Below, in pieces: positions 1 to 5,879 of a stretch of DNA of 9,933 nucleotides; the stretch's first letter is position 1; each line of letters opens with the position of its first letter. A model generated the notes under the pieces. The model had not been told where the DNA came from. It searched no databases and saw only the letters and a program-made list of their open reading frames with translations. Source of the DNA: an uncultured Lachnospiraceae bacterium (lineage in GTDB: Bacteria; Bacillota; Clostridia; Lachnospirales; Lachnospiraceae); NCBI GenBank assembly GCA_900546325.1, contig URCR01000064.1, positions 1-9,933 on the forward strand, in the 5' to 3' direction. A program made the position numbers and the translations under genes.

Positions 1-59
1 TTCTCCCTCCCCTAAAAATTTTTCTTAAAACTTACACAAAAAACTTGACAATCCCGCCG

Positions 60-86
60 GCTGTTCCCTTGCGGGAGCAGCTTTTT
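60..86 (+). terminator. Rho-independent terminator, plus strand
   Basis: Positions 60-68 (GCTGTTCCC) pair with 73-81 (GGGAGCAGC) in a 9-bp stem with one G-U pair and the loop TTGC, followed directly by TTTTT at 82-86. The U-tract is on the plus strand, so it would end a plus-strand transcript entering from the left of the window. On the minus strand the same hairpin is followed by a T-run only about 17 nt further on, so it could serve weakly as the terminator of the gene ending at 127. Confidence 0.7.
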
Positions 87-126
87 CATTTGTCCCTCTT
101 CCAAACGAATTTTCTCCTCGTACTTC

Positions 127-639
127 TTAAAAACCGGCAACTTTTCCAAAAGTCTCTTTCATTGACTCATACAGGTGATCTTGATCTTCGCCAATACATT
201 TATTCCGGAAATCCATCAATTCGCACATGATCTTTATGAAAAATGTATTGACCTCTTTCTCATATGTATCTTGTTTTACACTGTCTCTCTCCGACAGGTT
301 TGCTTTCTTTTCTTCTTTTTGTTCTTCCGCTACCTTCGCATAAAGGGTGTGAAGTAAATTTCCATTTGTCACGTTGACTACTGACAGATATTTCTCTACC
401 AGCGCCAGATCTCCGTACGTAACCGCATTGGAAAATGCATAGCGAATGGACTTTTCTACCCTGCAATAGTTTGTCTTATTCATGCGCGCTACCTTCTCAT
501 ATACAATCATCATCTTCGCATTCCGCCATGCCTCGTCCTCTTCAAATAGTTCCATGATGTCCAGAATATACTTAAATCCTTTCAGATTCGCTGGTATCCC
601 AATCTCCATTAAAATCTCCTGTACCCGTTCTCTCATCAT
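127..639 (-). CDS. Stand-alone Spo0A C-terminal-domain protein
   Basis: The 170-residue product matches the DNA-binding effector domain of the sporulation regulator Spo0A over about residues 3-105. It opens with VQEILMEIGIPANLKGFKYI, which parallels the family's IHEIGVPAHIKGYLYL segment. The recognition-helix motif RVExxIR is kept (R60, V61, E62, I65, R66), and a YGDLALVEKYL stretch corresponds to the WSRGN...L segment. There is no receiver (REC) domain, so it cannot be phosphorylated as Spo0A is. Residues about 106-170 form a Lys/Glu-rich linker and a final helix that I do not recognise. A TTG at 657 would extend the frame, but it lies within the upstream region that contains the ribosome binding site AAAGGAG (645-651); ATG at 639 is chosen, and ATG at 636 is equally possible. 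Likely a DNA-binding regulator acting on 0A-like boxes (inference), since one overlaps its own start region. Divergent from the XRE gene at 801. Confidence 0.8.
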   Translation of the reverse strand: MMRERVQEILMEIGIPANLKGFKYILDIMELFEEDEAWRNAKMMIVYEKVARMNKTNYCRVEKSIRYAFSNAVTYGDLALVEKYLSVVNVTNGNLLHTLYAKVAEEQKEEKKANLSERDSVKQDTYEKEVNTFFIKIMCELMDFRNKCIGEDQDHLYESMKETFGKVAGF

Positions 640-649
640 TTCCGCTCCT

Positions 650-658
650 TTCGACAAA
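650..658 (-). promoter_or_regulatory. 0A box over the Shine-Dalgarno of the Spo0A-domain gene
   Basis: The minus strand reads TTTGTCGAA, a perfect match to the Spo0A binding consensus TTTGTCRAA. It overlaps the AAAGGAG ribosome binding site at 645-651. A protein bound here would sit downstream of the transcription start and act as a roadblock, which suggests autorepression or control by the cell's Spo0A (inference). Confidence 0.6.
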
Positions 659-700
659 CTGGTAAATCCTTAGAAAGCACCTGTCCTCTACCCTATCGTA

Positions 701-709
701 TTTGTCTAA
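701..709 (+). promoter_or_regulatory. Imperfect 0A-like box in the divergent intergenic region
   Basis: TTTGTCTAA matches the 0A consensus TTTGTCRAA at 8 of 9 positions. It lies between the two divergent genes, about 18 bp upstream of the -35 element of the plus-strand promoter. On its own it is weak evidence; it gains weight from the perfect box at 650-658 and the Spo0A-type domain encoded next door. Confidence 0.3.
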
Positions 710-726
710 AATAGTCAATCTTTTTG

Positions 727-755
727 TTGACTTTAAAAGAATCTTGTAATATTAT
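727..755 (+). promoter_or_regulatory. Sigma-A promoter of the XRE regulator gene
   Basis: TTGACT at 727-732, a 17-bp spacer and TATTAT at 750-755 form a near-consensus housekeeping promoter, with a start expected near 762 and a leader of about 39 nt. The short palindrome TGTTTAACA at 761-769 lies at the predicted start and could be an operator for autorepression by the XRE protein (inference). Confidence 0.65.
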
Positions 756-800
756 GGTTGTGTTTAACAAAATATTATATACTTTTAGGGAGATTTTACA

Positions 801-1538
801 ATGAGTTTAGGAGACAGACTGAAAGAACGACGCGTTATGCTCAATTTAAGCCGAAAAAAATTAAGTGAGATCACCTATATTACTCCACAGGCTTTGGCAA
901 ATTATGAAAATGGAGTCAGCACTCCAAAATTTGAAATATTAGTCAGCCTTTTTCAATCCTTGGAATGTGATGCGAATTATCTGTACCAGGATTATCTGCC
1001 TGCCAGTCTTCAGGCTGAATTTAAGATTACGAAAAACGAGCAGGATCTCATTGAGAAATACCGCCAGCTCAATGACCACGGGAAACACGTAGCCAAACTG
1101 ATCATCGATGAAGAGTATGCCCGCATGCTGGAAGGTCTTCTGCGGAAGAAACGCATTTCCTTCCCCTGCCTGGTCCCGACACTTCACAGCACATGGACTT
1201 TCAGCCTTGATGACTGCTTTTCAAAGGAAATCAGCATCCTGCCCAACCATATCACAGGGGAAACTGATTACTGCATCAGAATTCCGGATACGGATATTCT
1301 GGAACCGATTTTTCATTCCAATGATATTCTTGCGGTGAAAAACTGTCCTGTCCATCACAATGAGATCGGAGTATTTTCCTTTCAGCATAAGATATACATT
1401 CTGAAACTGTACCATATGGGGAATACGCTCAAGCTGATCCCGTTCCATGTAAATGCAGCGCCGATCCATATCCGCTCCCTCGGCGATTTCAAATGCCTTG
1501 GCAAAGTTCTCGGTGTTGTATCCGACACCGTTGAATAG
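801..1538 (+). CDS. XRE-family regulator with S24/LexA-like C-terminal domain
   Basis: The 245-residue protein starts with a helix-turn-helix of the XRE/Cro-CI type (about residues 5-61; LSRKKLSEIT, then ITPQALANYENG, then TPKFEILVSLFQSL). A middle helical linker follows (about 75-115). The C-terminal part (about 155-241) resembles the S24 peptidase fold of LexA and CI: YCIRIPDTDILEPIFHSNDI, then YILKLY, then CLGKVLGVV. In active S24 proteins the first block holds the catalytic serine in a DSM-x-P context; here the aligned residue is Ile166, while the partner lysine seems kept (K202). Self-cleavage is therefore unlikely and the domain may serve for dimerisation or sensing (inference). The ribosome binding site AGGGAG (787-792) sits 8 nt before the ATG. 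Target genes are unknown; the divergent Spo0A-domain gene and itself are the first candidates. Confidence 0.85.
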   Translation: MSLGDRLKERRVMLNLSRKKLSEITYITPQALANYENGVSTPKFEILVSLFQSLECDANYLYQDYLPASLQAEFKITKNEQDLIEKYRQLNDHGKHVAKLIIDEEYARMLEGLLRKKRISFPCLVPTLHSTWTFSLDDCFSKEISILPNHITGETDYCIRIPDTDILEPIFHSNDILAVKNCPVHHNEIGVFSFQHKIYILKLYHMGNTLKLIPFHVNAAPIHIRSLGDFKCLGKVLGVVSDTVE

Positions 1539-1567
1539 TTCCTTTTGCGAACTGTTCTTCATTTTTT
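1533..1567 (+). terminator. Terminator overlapping the stop codon of the XRE gene
   Basis: GAATAGTTC (1533-1541) pairs fully with GAACTGTTC (1549-1557), one pair being G-U, around a 7-nt loop, and TTTTTT follows at 1562-1567. The TAG stop codon (1536-1538) lies inside the 5' arm. Confidence 0.6.
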
Positions 1568-1622
1568 CTTCTTATTTTATTCACAATCCTTTTATTTTTT
1601 GAACACACAATCAACACATTTT

Positions 1623-1658
1623 TTCAGTATAGTTATTACTGTAATAAATATTACTGAA
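1623..1658. repeat. Nested AT-rich inverted repeat
   Basis: An outer pair TTCAGTA (1623-1629) and TACTGAA (1652-1658) encloses a perfect inner palindrome TTATTAC-T-GTAATAA (1633-1647). The whole can fold into one interrupted hairpin on either strand. It has no U-tract, so it is not a typical terminator. It lies in the gap between convergent genes, where an operator has no obvious promoter to serve. Function unknown. Confidence 0.5.
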
Positions 1659-1709
1659 GAAACATTCATAATACTATTACTAATAACATCTTTTTCATAA
1701 CTTTTCTCC

Positions 1710-1746
1710 AAGAACTGCGTCCCCAACGCAGTTCTTACTTTTTTGC
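1710..1746 (+). terminator. Hairpin between convergent genes, U-tract on plus strand
   Basis: AAGAACTGCGT (1710-1720) and ACGCAGTTCTT (1726-1736) form a perfect 11-bp stem with a 5-nt loop. On the plus strand it is followed by AC and a T-run (1739-1744), giving a good terminator for transcripts from the XRE side. It begins 20 nt past the nrdB stop codon and is the only strong hairpin there, so it probably also ends the nrdAB transcript, although the minus strand shows no U-tract after it. Confidence 0.65.
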
Positions 1747-1756
1747 CCCGCAAATT

Positions 1757-2800
1757 TTACAAATCGTCTACCAGCGCACTGCTCTTTGCGTAAGCGGTGC
1801 TTTTTGCCTCGAAGAAATCTGTCTTGATCATATTTGCATTGGAAAACTGGCTTACCCAGCCCATGCTCTCCGGTTCTTTCTCATGTCCTTCATAAATCGG
1901 CGCCAGCCCGAGATTTTTACAGCGCAGATTCCCTAGATATTTCACATAATCCGTGATCATCTCACAGTTCAATCCGCTCACTGCATCGCCGATGACATAG
2001 TGTCCCCATGCGATCTCCTGCTCACATCCCTCCCGGATCATCCGGCGGTATTCTTCTTCCTTCTCTCCGGTAAATAATTCCGGAAGTTCCTTTCTAAGCT
2101 CCTTCAGAATGTTTGTAAACAGCCATAGATGTGTGTTCTCATCCCGATTGATATAGCGGATCTCCTGCACGGAGCCGGTCATCTTCTGATTTCGCCCGAG
2201 ATTATAGAAAAACATGAACCCGCTGTAAAAATAGATTCCCTCCAAAATATAGTTTGCGATCATTGTCCGCACGAACGCCCCCAGACTTTTCTCTCTCTGA
2301 AACTCATTGTACAGATTTCCGATAAATTCATTCCGTCTCAACAGATGCGGATCCTCCTTCCACTGATACAGCACTTCATTTCTCTCCTGCGGCTCACAGA
2401 TCGTATCCAGCATATAACTGTAGCTCTGACTGTGCACCGCCTCCTGAAATGCCTGGATGGACAGGCAGAGATTTACCTCATTTGCGGTAATGTACTCACT
2501 GATATTGGGCAGGTTGGCGGTCTGGATGCTGTCCAGAAACACAAGGAATGATAAGATCTTGTCGTACGCCCTCCGCTCCGGCGCGGGAAGTGTGCGGTAA
2601 TCTCTGACATCCGCCCCGAGATTGATCTCCTCCGGGATCCAGAAATTATTCATTGCCTGCCGGTACCAGTCACTCACCCAGCCATATTTCATATTATTGA
2701 AATCATTTAAGTTTGTCGTATTTCCTCCGACAATCCGGCGCAGGCGCACTTCGGTGTCACCTGCCGGATTGAACAGTGGCTTTTTCTTTAATTCTGCCAT
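1757..2800 (-). CDS. nrdB: Class I ribonucleotide reductase, beta (R2) subunit
   Basis: The beta subunit houses the dinuclear metal cofactor and the tyrosyl radical that starts reduction of ribonucleotides to deoxyribonucleotides in the alpha subunit. At 347 residues it has normal R2 length. All ligands can be placed by alignment to E. coli NrdB: D90 (in FLDSIQ), E120 and H123 (in AFQEAVHSQSY), E187 (in LEGIYFY), E221 and H224 (in RDENTHL). The radical tyrosine is Y127. Y337 near the C terminus may be the tail tyrosine of the radical-transfer path, and the acidic end LVDDL fits the alpha-docking tail. It lacks an N-terminal ATP-cone. The gene starts 47 nt after nrdA with ribosome binding site AGGAGAG (2811-2817), so the two are co-transcribed. 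No nrdI is adjacent, which favours class Ia-like rather than Ib (inference). Confidence 0.95.
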   Translation of the reverse strand: MAELKKKPLFNPAGDTEVRLRRIVGGNTTNLNDFNNMKYGWVSDWYRQAMNNFWIPEEINLGADVRDYRTLPAPERRAYDKILSFLVFLDSIQTANLPNISEYITANEVNLCLSIQAFQEAVHSQSYSYMLDTICEPQERNEVLYQWKEDPHLLRRNEFIGNLYNEFQREKSLGAFVRTMIANYILEGIYFYSGFMFFYNLGRNQKMTGSVQEIRYINRDENTHLWLFTNILKELRKELPELFTGEKEEEYRRMIREGCEQEIAWGHYVIGDAVSGLNCEMITDYVKYLGNLRCKNLGLAPIYEGHEKEPESMGWVSQFSNANMIKTDFFEAKSTAYAKSSALVDDL

Positions 2801-2847
2801 TTGATTTATTCTCTCCTTTTTTTCTTCGTTCGCCTGTTGCCGTTATC

Positions 2848-5100
2848 TTAGGCGGAGCACACTTCACATTCTTCCACTTCCAGGCTCTTCGAGCGGATAT
2901 AGTAAATTGTCTTGACTCCCTCTTCCCACGCAAGCAGATATAGATGCAGTACCTTCCGGAAGGTATACTCATTTGTAATATAGAGATTCATACTCTGCGC
3001 CTGGTCAATGTGGCGCTGTCTTACCCCGCAGGCGCGAACAGACCAGGTCTGATCGATGTGGTGTGCATTTTTGTAATACCAGAACGTGTCCATTGTAAGC
3101 TCCGGCGCCACGCGAGGAAGAATCCCGCTCTTCTTCTCCTCAAGAAAATATCTGCTCATGACCGGATCGATCCCTGCCGTGGTTCCCGCAATCATACTTG
3201 TGCTTCCGGTCGGTGCAACCGCCATCAGATAACCATTTCGCATTCCATTTTCCCGAACCTTTTCCGCCAGTTTCTTCCAACGCCCTTCGGTCAGATTTCT
3301 CTCTGCAAAATATTCCCCGGTCTGCCATTTACTTCCCTCAAAATAGGTGTAGCGCCCTTTCTCTCTGGCAAGCTCCGCACTCGCCTCCACTGCCGCATAA
3401 TGGATCTCTGCAAATACGCGATCCGCAAATGCCAGATGTTCTTCGCTTTCCCACAAAATCTCATTTTTCGCCAGCATATGGTGATAGCCGCTCACACCAA
3501 GCCCGATCGGGCGGTATTTCTCATTGTTGATCTTCGCGTATGGTACCGGGAAAAAGTTCAGATCGATCACATTGTCCAGGGCACGCACTGCCGTCTTTGT
3601 GATCTTCGCCAGCTCCTCCCTGTTATTGACATCGATCCGCCCAAGAGAAAGGCTTGCCAGATTGCAGACAACAAATTCTCCCGGCTTTGTGACCGTCACA
3701 ACAACCTGCTCGCCGTCAATCTCTGTGATCTTCTCCTCCGTCACTTCCATCTCACTCATATTCTGTGCAATCTCGGTGCAGAGATTGCTGCAGTAAATGA
3801 TTCCCTTATGACTGTTTGGATTCGCCCGGTTGACATGATCTCTGTTAAATGCGAACGGCGTTCCCGTCTCCACAACACTCTTGATGATCATGCGGATAAT
3901 ATCCTTGATTGGAACGACTCGCTTCTGGATCCGCGGATCCGCCACGCAGTCGAGATACTTTTCCTTCCATTCTTCTCCAAAAGAATCTTCCAGTGCATAT
4001 CCTTTCGTCATCAAGATCTCATGCGGACACATCAGATTCCAGTCTCCCTCGAGATTGTCTCTCGCCTGCTCCCAGAAATAGTCCGGATAGCAGACACCCG
4101 GAAAGATATCGTGAGCCTTCATCCGGTCATCTCCGTTATTTGTCCGCAAATTGAGAAATTCCGGCAGGTCCCGGTGCCACACGTCAAGATAGACTGCCGC
4201 AGCCCCCTGACGGACCCCAAGCTGGTCGACTGCGACCGCCGTGTCATTGACCAGCCGGATCCAGCGGATCACACCACCTGCCGCCCCCTCAAATCCACGG
4301 ATCGGACTTCCACTTGCACGCACCTTTCCGAAGTACATTCCCATTCCTCCGCCAAGCTTGCTGACCTTCGCAAAATTATCAATACTCTTATAGATTCCGT
4401 CAAGACTGTCCGGCACCGTATCGATGAAGCAGGAAGAAAGCTGGTGGTGCGGCTTTCTCGCATTGGCAAGTGTCGGTGTCGCCACCGTTACCTGAAGCCT
4501 GCTTAGCATGTCATAAAACTTCTCCACCCACACAGACCGGTTCCGCTGTTCCTTCATTGCCAGATGCATCGCAATCCCAAGGAACATCTCCTGCGGGCTC
4601 TCTAACAGAACTCCCTTCTGATCCCGGATCACATAGCGGTTCAAAAGCAGTTCCAGCCCCGAATAATTGAAAAGATGATTCCGTTCCTCCCGCATCAATT
4701 TTTCAAATGCCGTGATCTCTTCTTTCGTATAATTTTCCAGAATATAAGCGCCGTACAGGTTCTCTTTTGTCAGATAGCAGATCTTCTCATAAAAAGAGTT
4801 CACTTCCCTCTGTTCCATCTGCACTTTCAGCTCGTCTGTAAAAGCCGCCAGACGAATCCTTGCCGCGATCATCTCCCATTTCGGTGCCTCCTGCGTCGTC
4901 AGTTCCACTGCCGCTTTGAGCAGTAGCTTCTTCTGTTCTTCCCGGGAAAGTCCTGCCTTGTGAAATGTCCGGTATTTCTCCGCAAGTTTTTCCAATCGAT
5001 ATTCCTCTTCCGGAAAATCTTTTCTGATATCTGAAAAAATCTCCCAAAGGCCTTCAGCTTCTGGGAGATCATAAATGTATTCATTGTTATTCATATTCAT
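2848..5100 (-). CDS. nrdA: Class I ribonucleotide reductase, alpha (R1) subunit
   Basis: The catalytic subunit of ribonucleotide reductase, 750 residues and close to E. coli NrdA in length. Catalytic residues are all present: C224 (SSCF) and C479 (VVCNLASLSLG) as the redox pair; N439, C441 and E443 (SNLCTEI) at the radical site; Y733-Y734 (TIYYIR) for radical transfer; and a C-terminal CxxC (C745, C748) that would reload the active site. E. coli has a wider-spaced tail pair. The specificity loop 2 region is VDQLGVRQGAAAVY (about 291-304). Residues about 50-85 resemble the end of an ATP-cone, but the nucleotide-binding KRDG start is missing, so dATP shut-off may be lost (inference). ATG at 5100 is chosen because GAGG (5111-5114) stands 10 nt upstream. 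First gene of the nrdAB operon, under a promoter with two NrdR boxes. Confidence 0.95.
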   Translation of the reverse strand: MNMNNNEYIYDLPEAEGLWEIFSDIRKDFPEEEYRLEKLAEKYRTFHKAGLSREEQKKLLLKAAVELTTQEAPKWEMIAARIRLAAFTDELKVQMEQREVNSFYEKICYLTKENLYGAYILENYTKEEITAFEKLMREERNHLFNYSGLELLLNRYVIRDQKGVLLESPQEMFLGIAMHLAMKEQRNRSVWVEKFYDMLSRLQVTVATPTLANARKPHHQLSSCFIDTVPDSLDGIYKSIDNFAKVSKLGGGMGMYFGKVRASGSPIRGFEGAAGGVIRWIRLVNDTAVAVDQLGVRQGAAAVYLDVWHRDLPEFLNLRTNNGDDRMKAHDIFPGVCYPDYFWEQARDNLEGDWNLMCPHEILMTKGYALEDSFGEEWKEKYLDCVADPRIQKRVVPIKDIIRMIIKSVVETGTPFAFNRDHVNRANPNSHKGIIYCSNLCTEIAQNMSEMEVTEEKITEIDGEQVVVTVTKPGEFVVCNLASLSLGRIDVNNREELAKITKTAVRALDNVIDLNFFPVPYAKINNEKYRPIGLGVSGYHHMLAKNEILWESEEHLAFADRVFAEIHYAAVEASAELAREKGRYTYFEGSKWQTGEYFAERNLTEGRWKKLAEKVRENGMRNGYLMAVAPTGSTSMIAGTTAGIDPVMSRYFLEEKKSGILPRVAPELTMDTFWYYKNAHHIDQTWSVRACGVRQRHIDQAQSMNLYITNEYTFRKVLHLYLLAWEEGVKTIYYIRSKSLEVEECEVCSA
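5034..5069 (-). terminator. Terminator-like hairpin inside the 5' end of nrdA
   Basis: On the nrdA sense strand ATCTCCCA (5069-5062) pairs with TGGGAGAT (5046-5039). Three more pairs (AAG with CTT) are possible past a bulged G. Five further T residues (5038-5034) follow the stem directly. It covers codons 11-23. In form it is an intrinsic terminator placed within coding sequence, where translation would normally mask it. It may act as an attenuator or be chance. Confidence 0.4.
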
Positions 5101-5114
5101 TCCATCATCGCCTC

Positions 5115-5130
5115 ATACTATTTATTGTGT
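5115..5130 (-). promoter_or_regulatory. NrdR box, promoter-proximal
   Basis: The minus strand reads ACACAATAAATAGTAT, which fits the NrdR consensus acaCwATATaTwGtgt with one core mismatch. It sits just after the predicted transcription start and next to the nrdA ribosome binding site. Its distance to the other box is 31 bp, about three helical turns, the spacing expected for cooperative binding by the repressor NrdR. Confidence 0.75.
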
Positions 5131-5139
5131 TCTTTTTAA

Positions 5140-5168
5140 ATATTATCACAAGATATAGTATGTTGCAA
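5140..5168 (-). promoter_or_regulatory. Promoter of the nrdAB operon
   Basis: On the minus strand TTGCAA (5168-5163), a 17-bp spacer and TAATAT (5145-5140) form a good sigma-A promoter. TGA just before the -10 provides an extended -10 TGn. The start is expected near 5133. The spacer is wholly filled by an NrdR box. The -35 lies in the perfect 10-bp palindrome TGTTGCAACA (5161-5170). Confidence 0.7.
5146..5161 (-). promoter_or_regulatory. NrdR box in the -35/-10 spacer
   Basis: The minus strand reads ATACTATATCTTGTGA. Its core CTATATCTTG agrees with the NrdR core CwATATaTwG at all but one weakly conserved position. It lies exactly between the -35 and -10 hexamers, so bound NrdR would block RNA polymerase. 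NrdR represses reductase genes when the dATP/ATP ratio is high (established for the family). Confidence 0.75.
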
Positions 5169-5179
5169 CATTTTCTTAT

Positions 5180-5203
5180 TCTGTCCTTTTTCTTTTGGAC
5201 AGA
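5180..5203. repeat. Inverted repeat upstream of the nrdAB promoter
   Basis: TCTGTCC (5180-5186) and GGACAGA (5197-5203) form 7-bp arms around a 10-nt pyrimidine-rich spacer. It starts about 12 bp upstream of the -35 hexamer, where an activator or second repressor could bind. No U-tract follows the arms, so a terminator is unlikely. Role unknown. Confidence 0.35.
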
Positions 5204-5230
5204 TAGCAGACTGCCGTAAGTAAATGTCTT

Positions 5231-5264
5231 AAAAAAAAGAGCCATTGAAAAGTTCTTTTTCCAA
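5231..5264 (-). terminator. Likely terminator of the four-helix protein gene
   Basis: On the minus strand TTGGAAAA (5264-5257) pairs with TTTTCAA (5251-5245), one G being bulged, around a short loop. A run of eight T (5238-5231) follows after a few bases. It starts 56 nt past the stop codon at 5321. The stem is A/T-rich and weak, but the U-tract is long. It would keep readthrough out of the nrdAB promoter. Confidence 0.45.
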
Positions 5265-5320
5265 TAACTCCTTCTCTTCTTCAAGTCATCTTTCCGCTTT
5301 GTCCATCTGCAAACTTCCGC

Positions 5321-5755
5321 CTACAAATACGCTCTCATATCTTTTGCAAGTTTTTCCTCCAGATGGATCAGGTTCTTTGCGATCTCCTTTACATTTGCCT
5401 CTGCGGCCGGATACTGATTCAGATACCTCTCCAGTGATTTTACTCCCATATTACAGCCATCTGTGATCAGATCTGCAATCGTTTTGTCAGACTCATTCAT
5501 CACAAGCCTGATATTTGTTTTTACCCAGGACATCCCTTTTGCCACCGCACCGGGTTCTTTTCCCTCATCCTGGTATTTCTGCAGGATTTTTCGTATCTCC
5601 TCCTGCAGTTTCTCATGCTTTTTCATGCATTCCGAAAGACATCGGTACAGCTTTGCATCGTGTACATATTCCAATACCTCTTCCATCGAAGAGATCCCCA
5701 TCTTGATCCCTGCGTCACACTCCCGCAATAGTTTGATTGTATCCTGCTCTGCCAT
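5321..5755 (-). CDS. Four-helix-bundle protein, ferritin-like (DUF2383/PA2169-type)
   Basis: A soluble 144-residue protein with no signal peptide or membrane segment. It is predicted almost wholly helical: helices at about residues 2-31, 34-64, 85-115 and 118-141. The two halves look alike in layout, each helix pair being joined by a short turn, as in ferritin-like bundles of the DUF2383/PA2169 kind. Candidate metal-type residues (H47/E48, H131/E133) exist, but I cannot show a proper ExxH pair, so metal binding is not claimed. An in-frame GTG at 5767 lies within the ribosome binding site AAGGGTGG (5764-5771); the ATG at 5755, 8 nt downstream of that site, is the better start. It has its own terminator and is separated from the upstream redox operon by the IS110 remnant, so it is probably a single-gene unit. 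Family assignment is tentative. Confidence 0.6.
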   Translation of the reverse strand: MAEQDTIKLLRECDAGIKMGISSMEEVLEYVHDAKLYRCLSECMKKHEKLQEEIRKILQKYQDEGKEPGAVAKGMSWVKTNIRLVMNESDKTIADLITDGCNMGVKSLERYLNQYPAAEANVKEIAKNLIHLEEKLAKDMRAYL

Positions 5756-5879
5756 TTTTGCTTCCACCCTTCTTTTTTCTTTTGGTGAGAGTATGCCCGG
5801 TCTGCCGGAAACTATTCCCTCTGCATTAAATGAAAAAAGTAAAATACCGGACAGAGATAGTGTGCCATCAGCTGATGCA

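Noticed and set aside
45..230. Small plus-strand frame at the left edge starting near a TTGACA
   Set aside because: It runs through the terminator hairpin and antisense to the Spo0A-domain gene, and the TTGACA has no matching -10.
2944..4506. Long plus-strand open frame of 520 codons antisense to nrdA
   Set aside because: It lies wholly opposite the well-supported nrdA gene, its product shows no recognisable domain and is rich in His, Arg and Cys as antisense frames often are, and no ribosome binding site was noted.
5756..5767. GTG start for the four-helix protein
   Set aside because: This codon is inside the AAGGGTGG ribosome binding site that serves the ATG at 5755.
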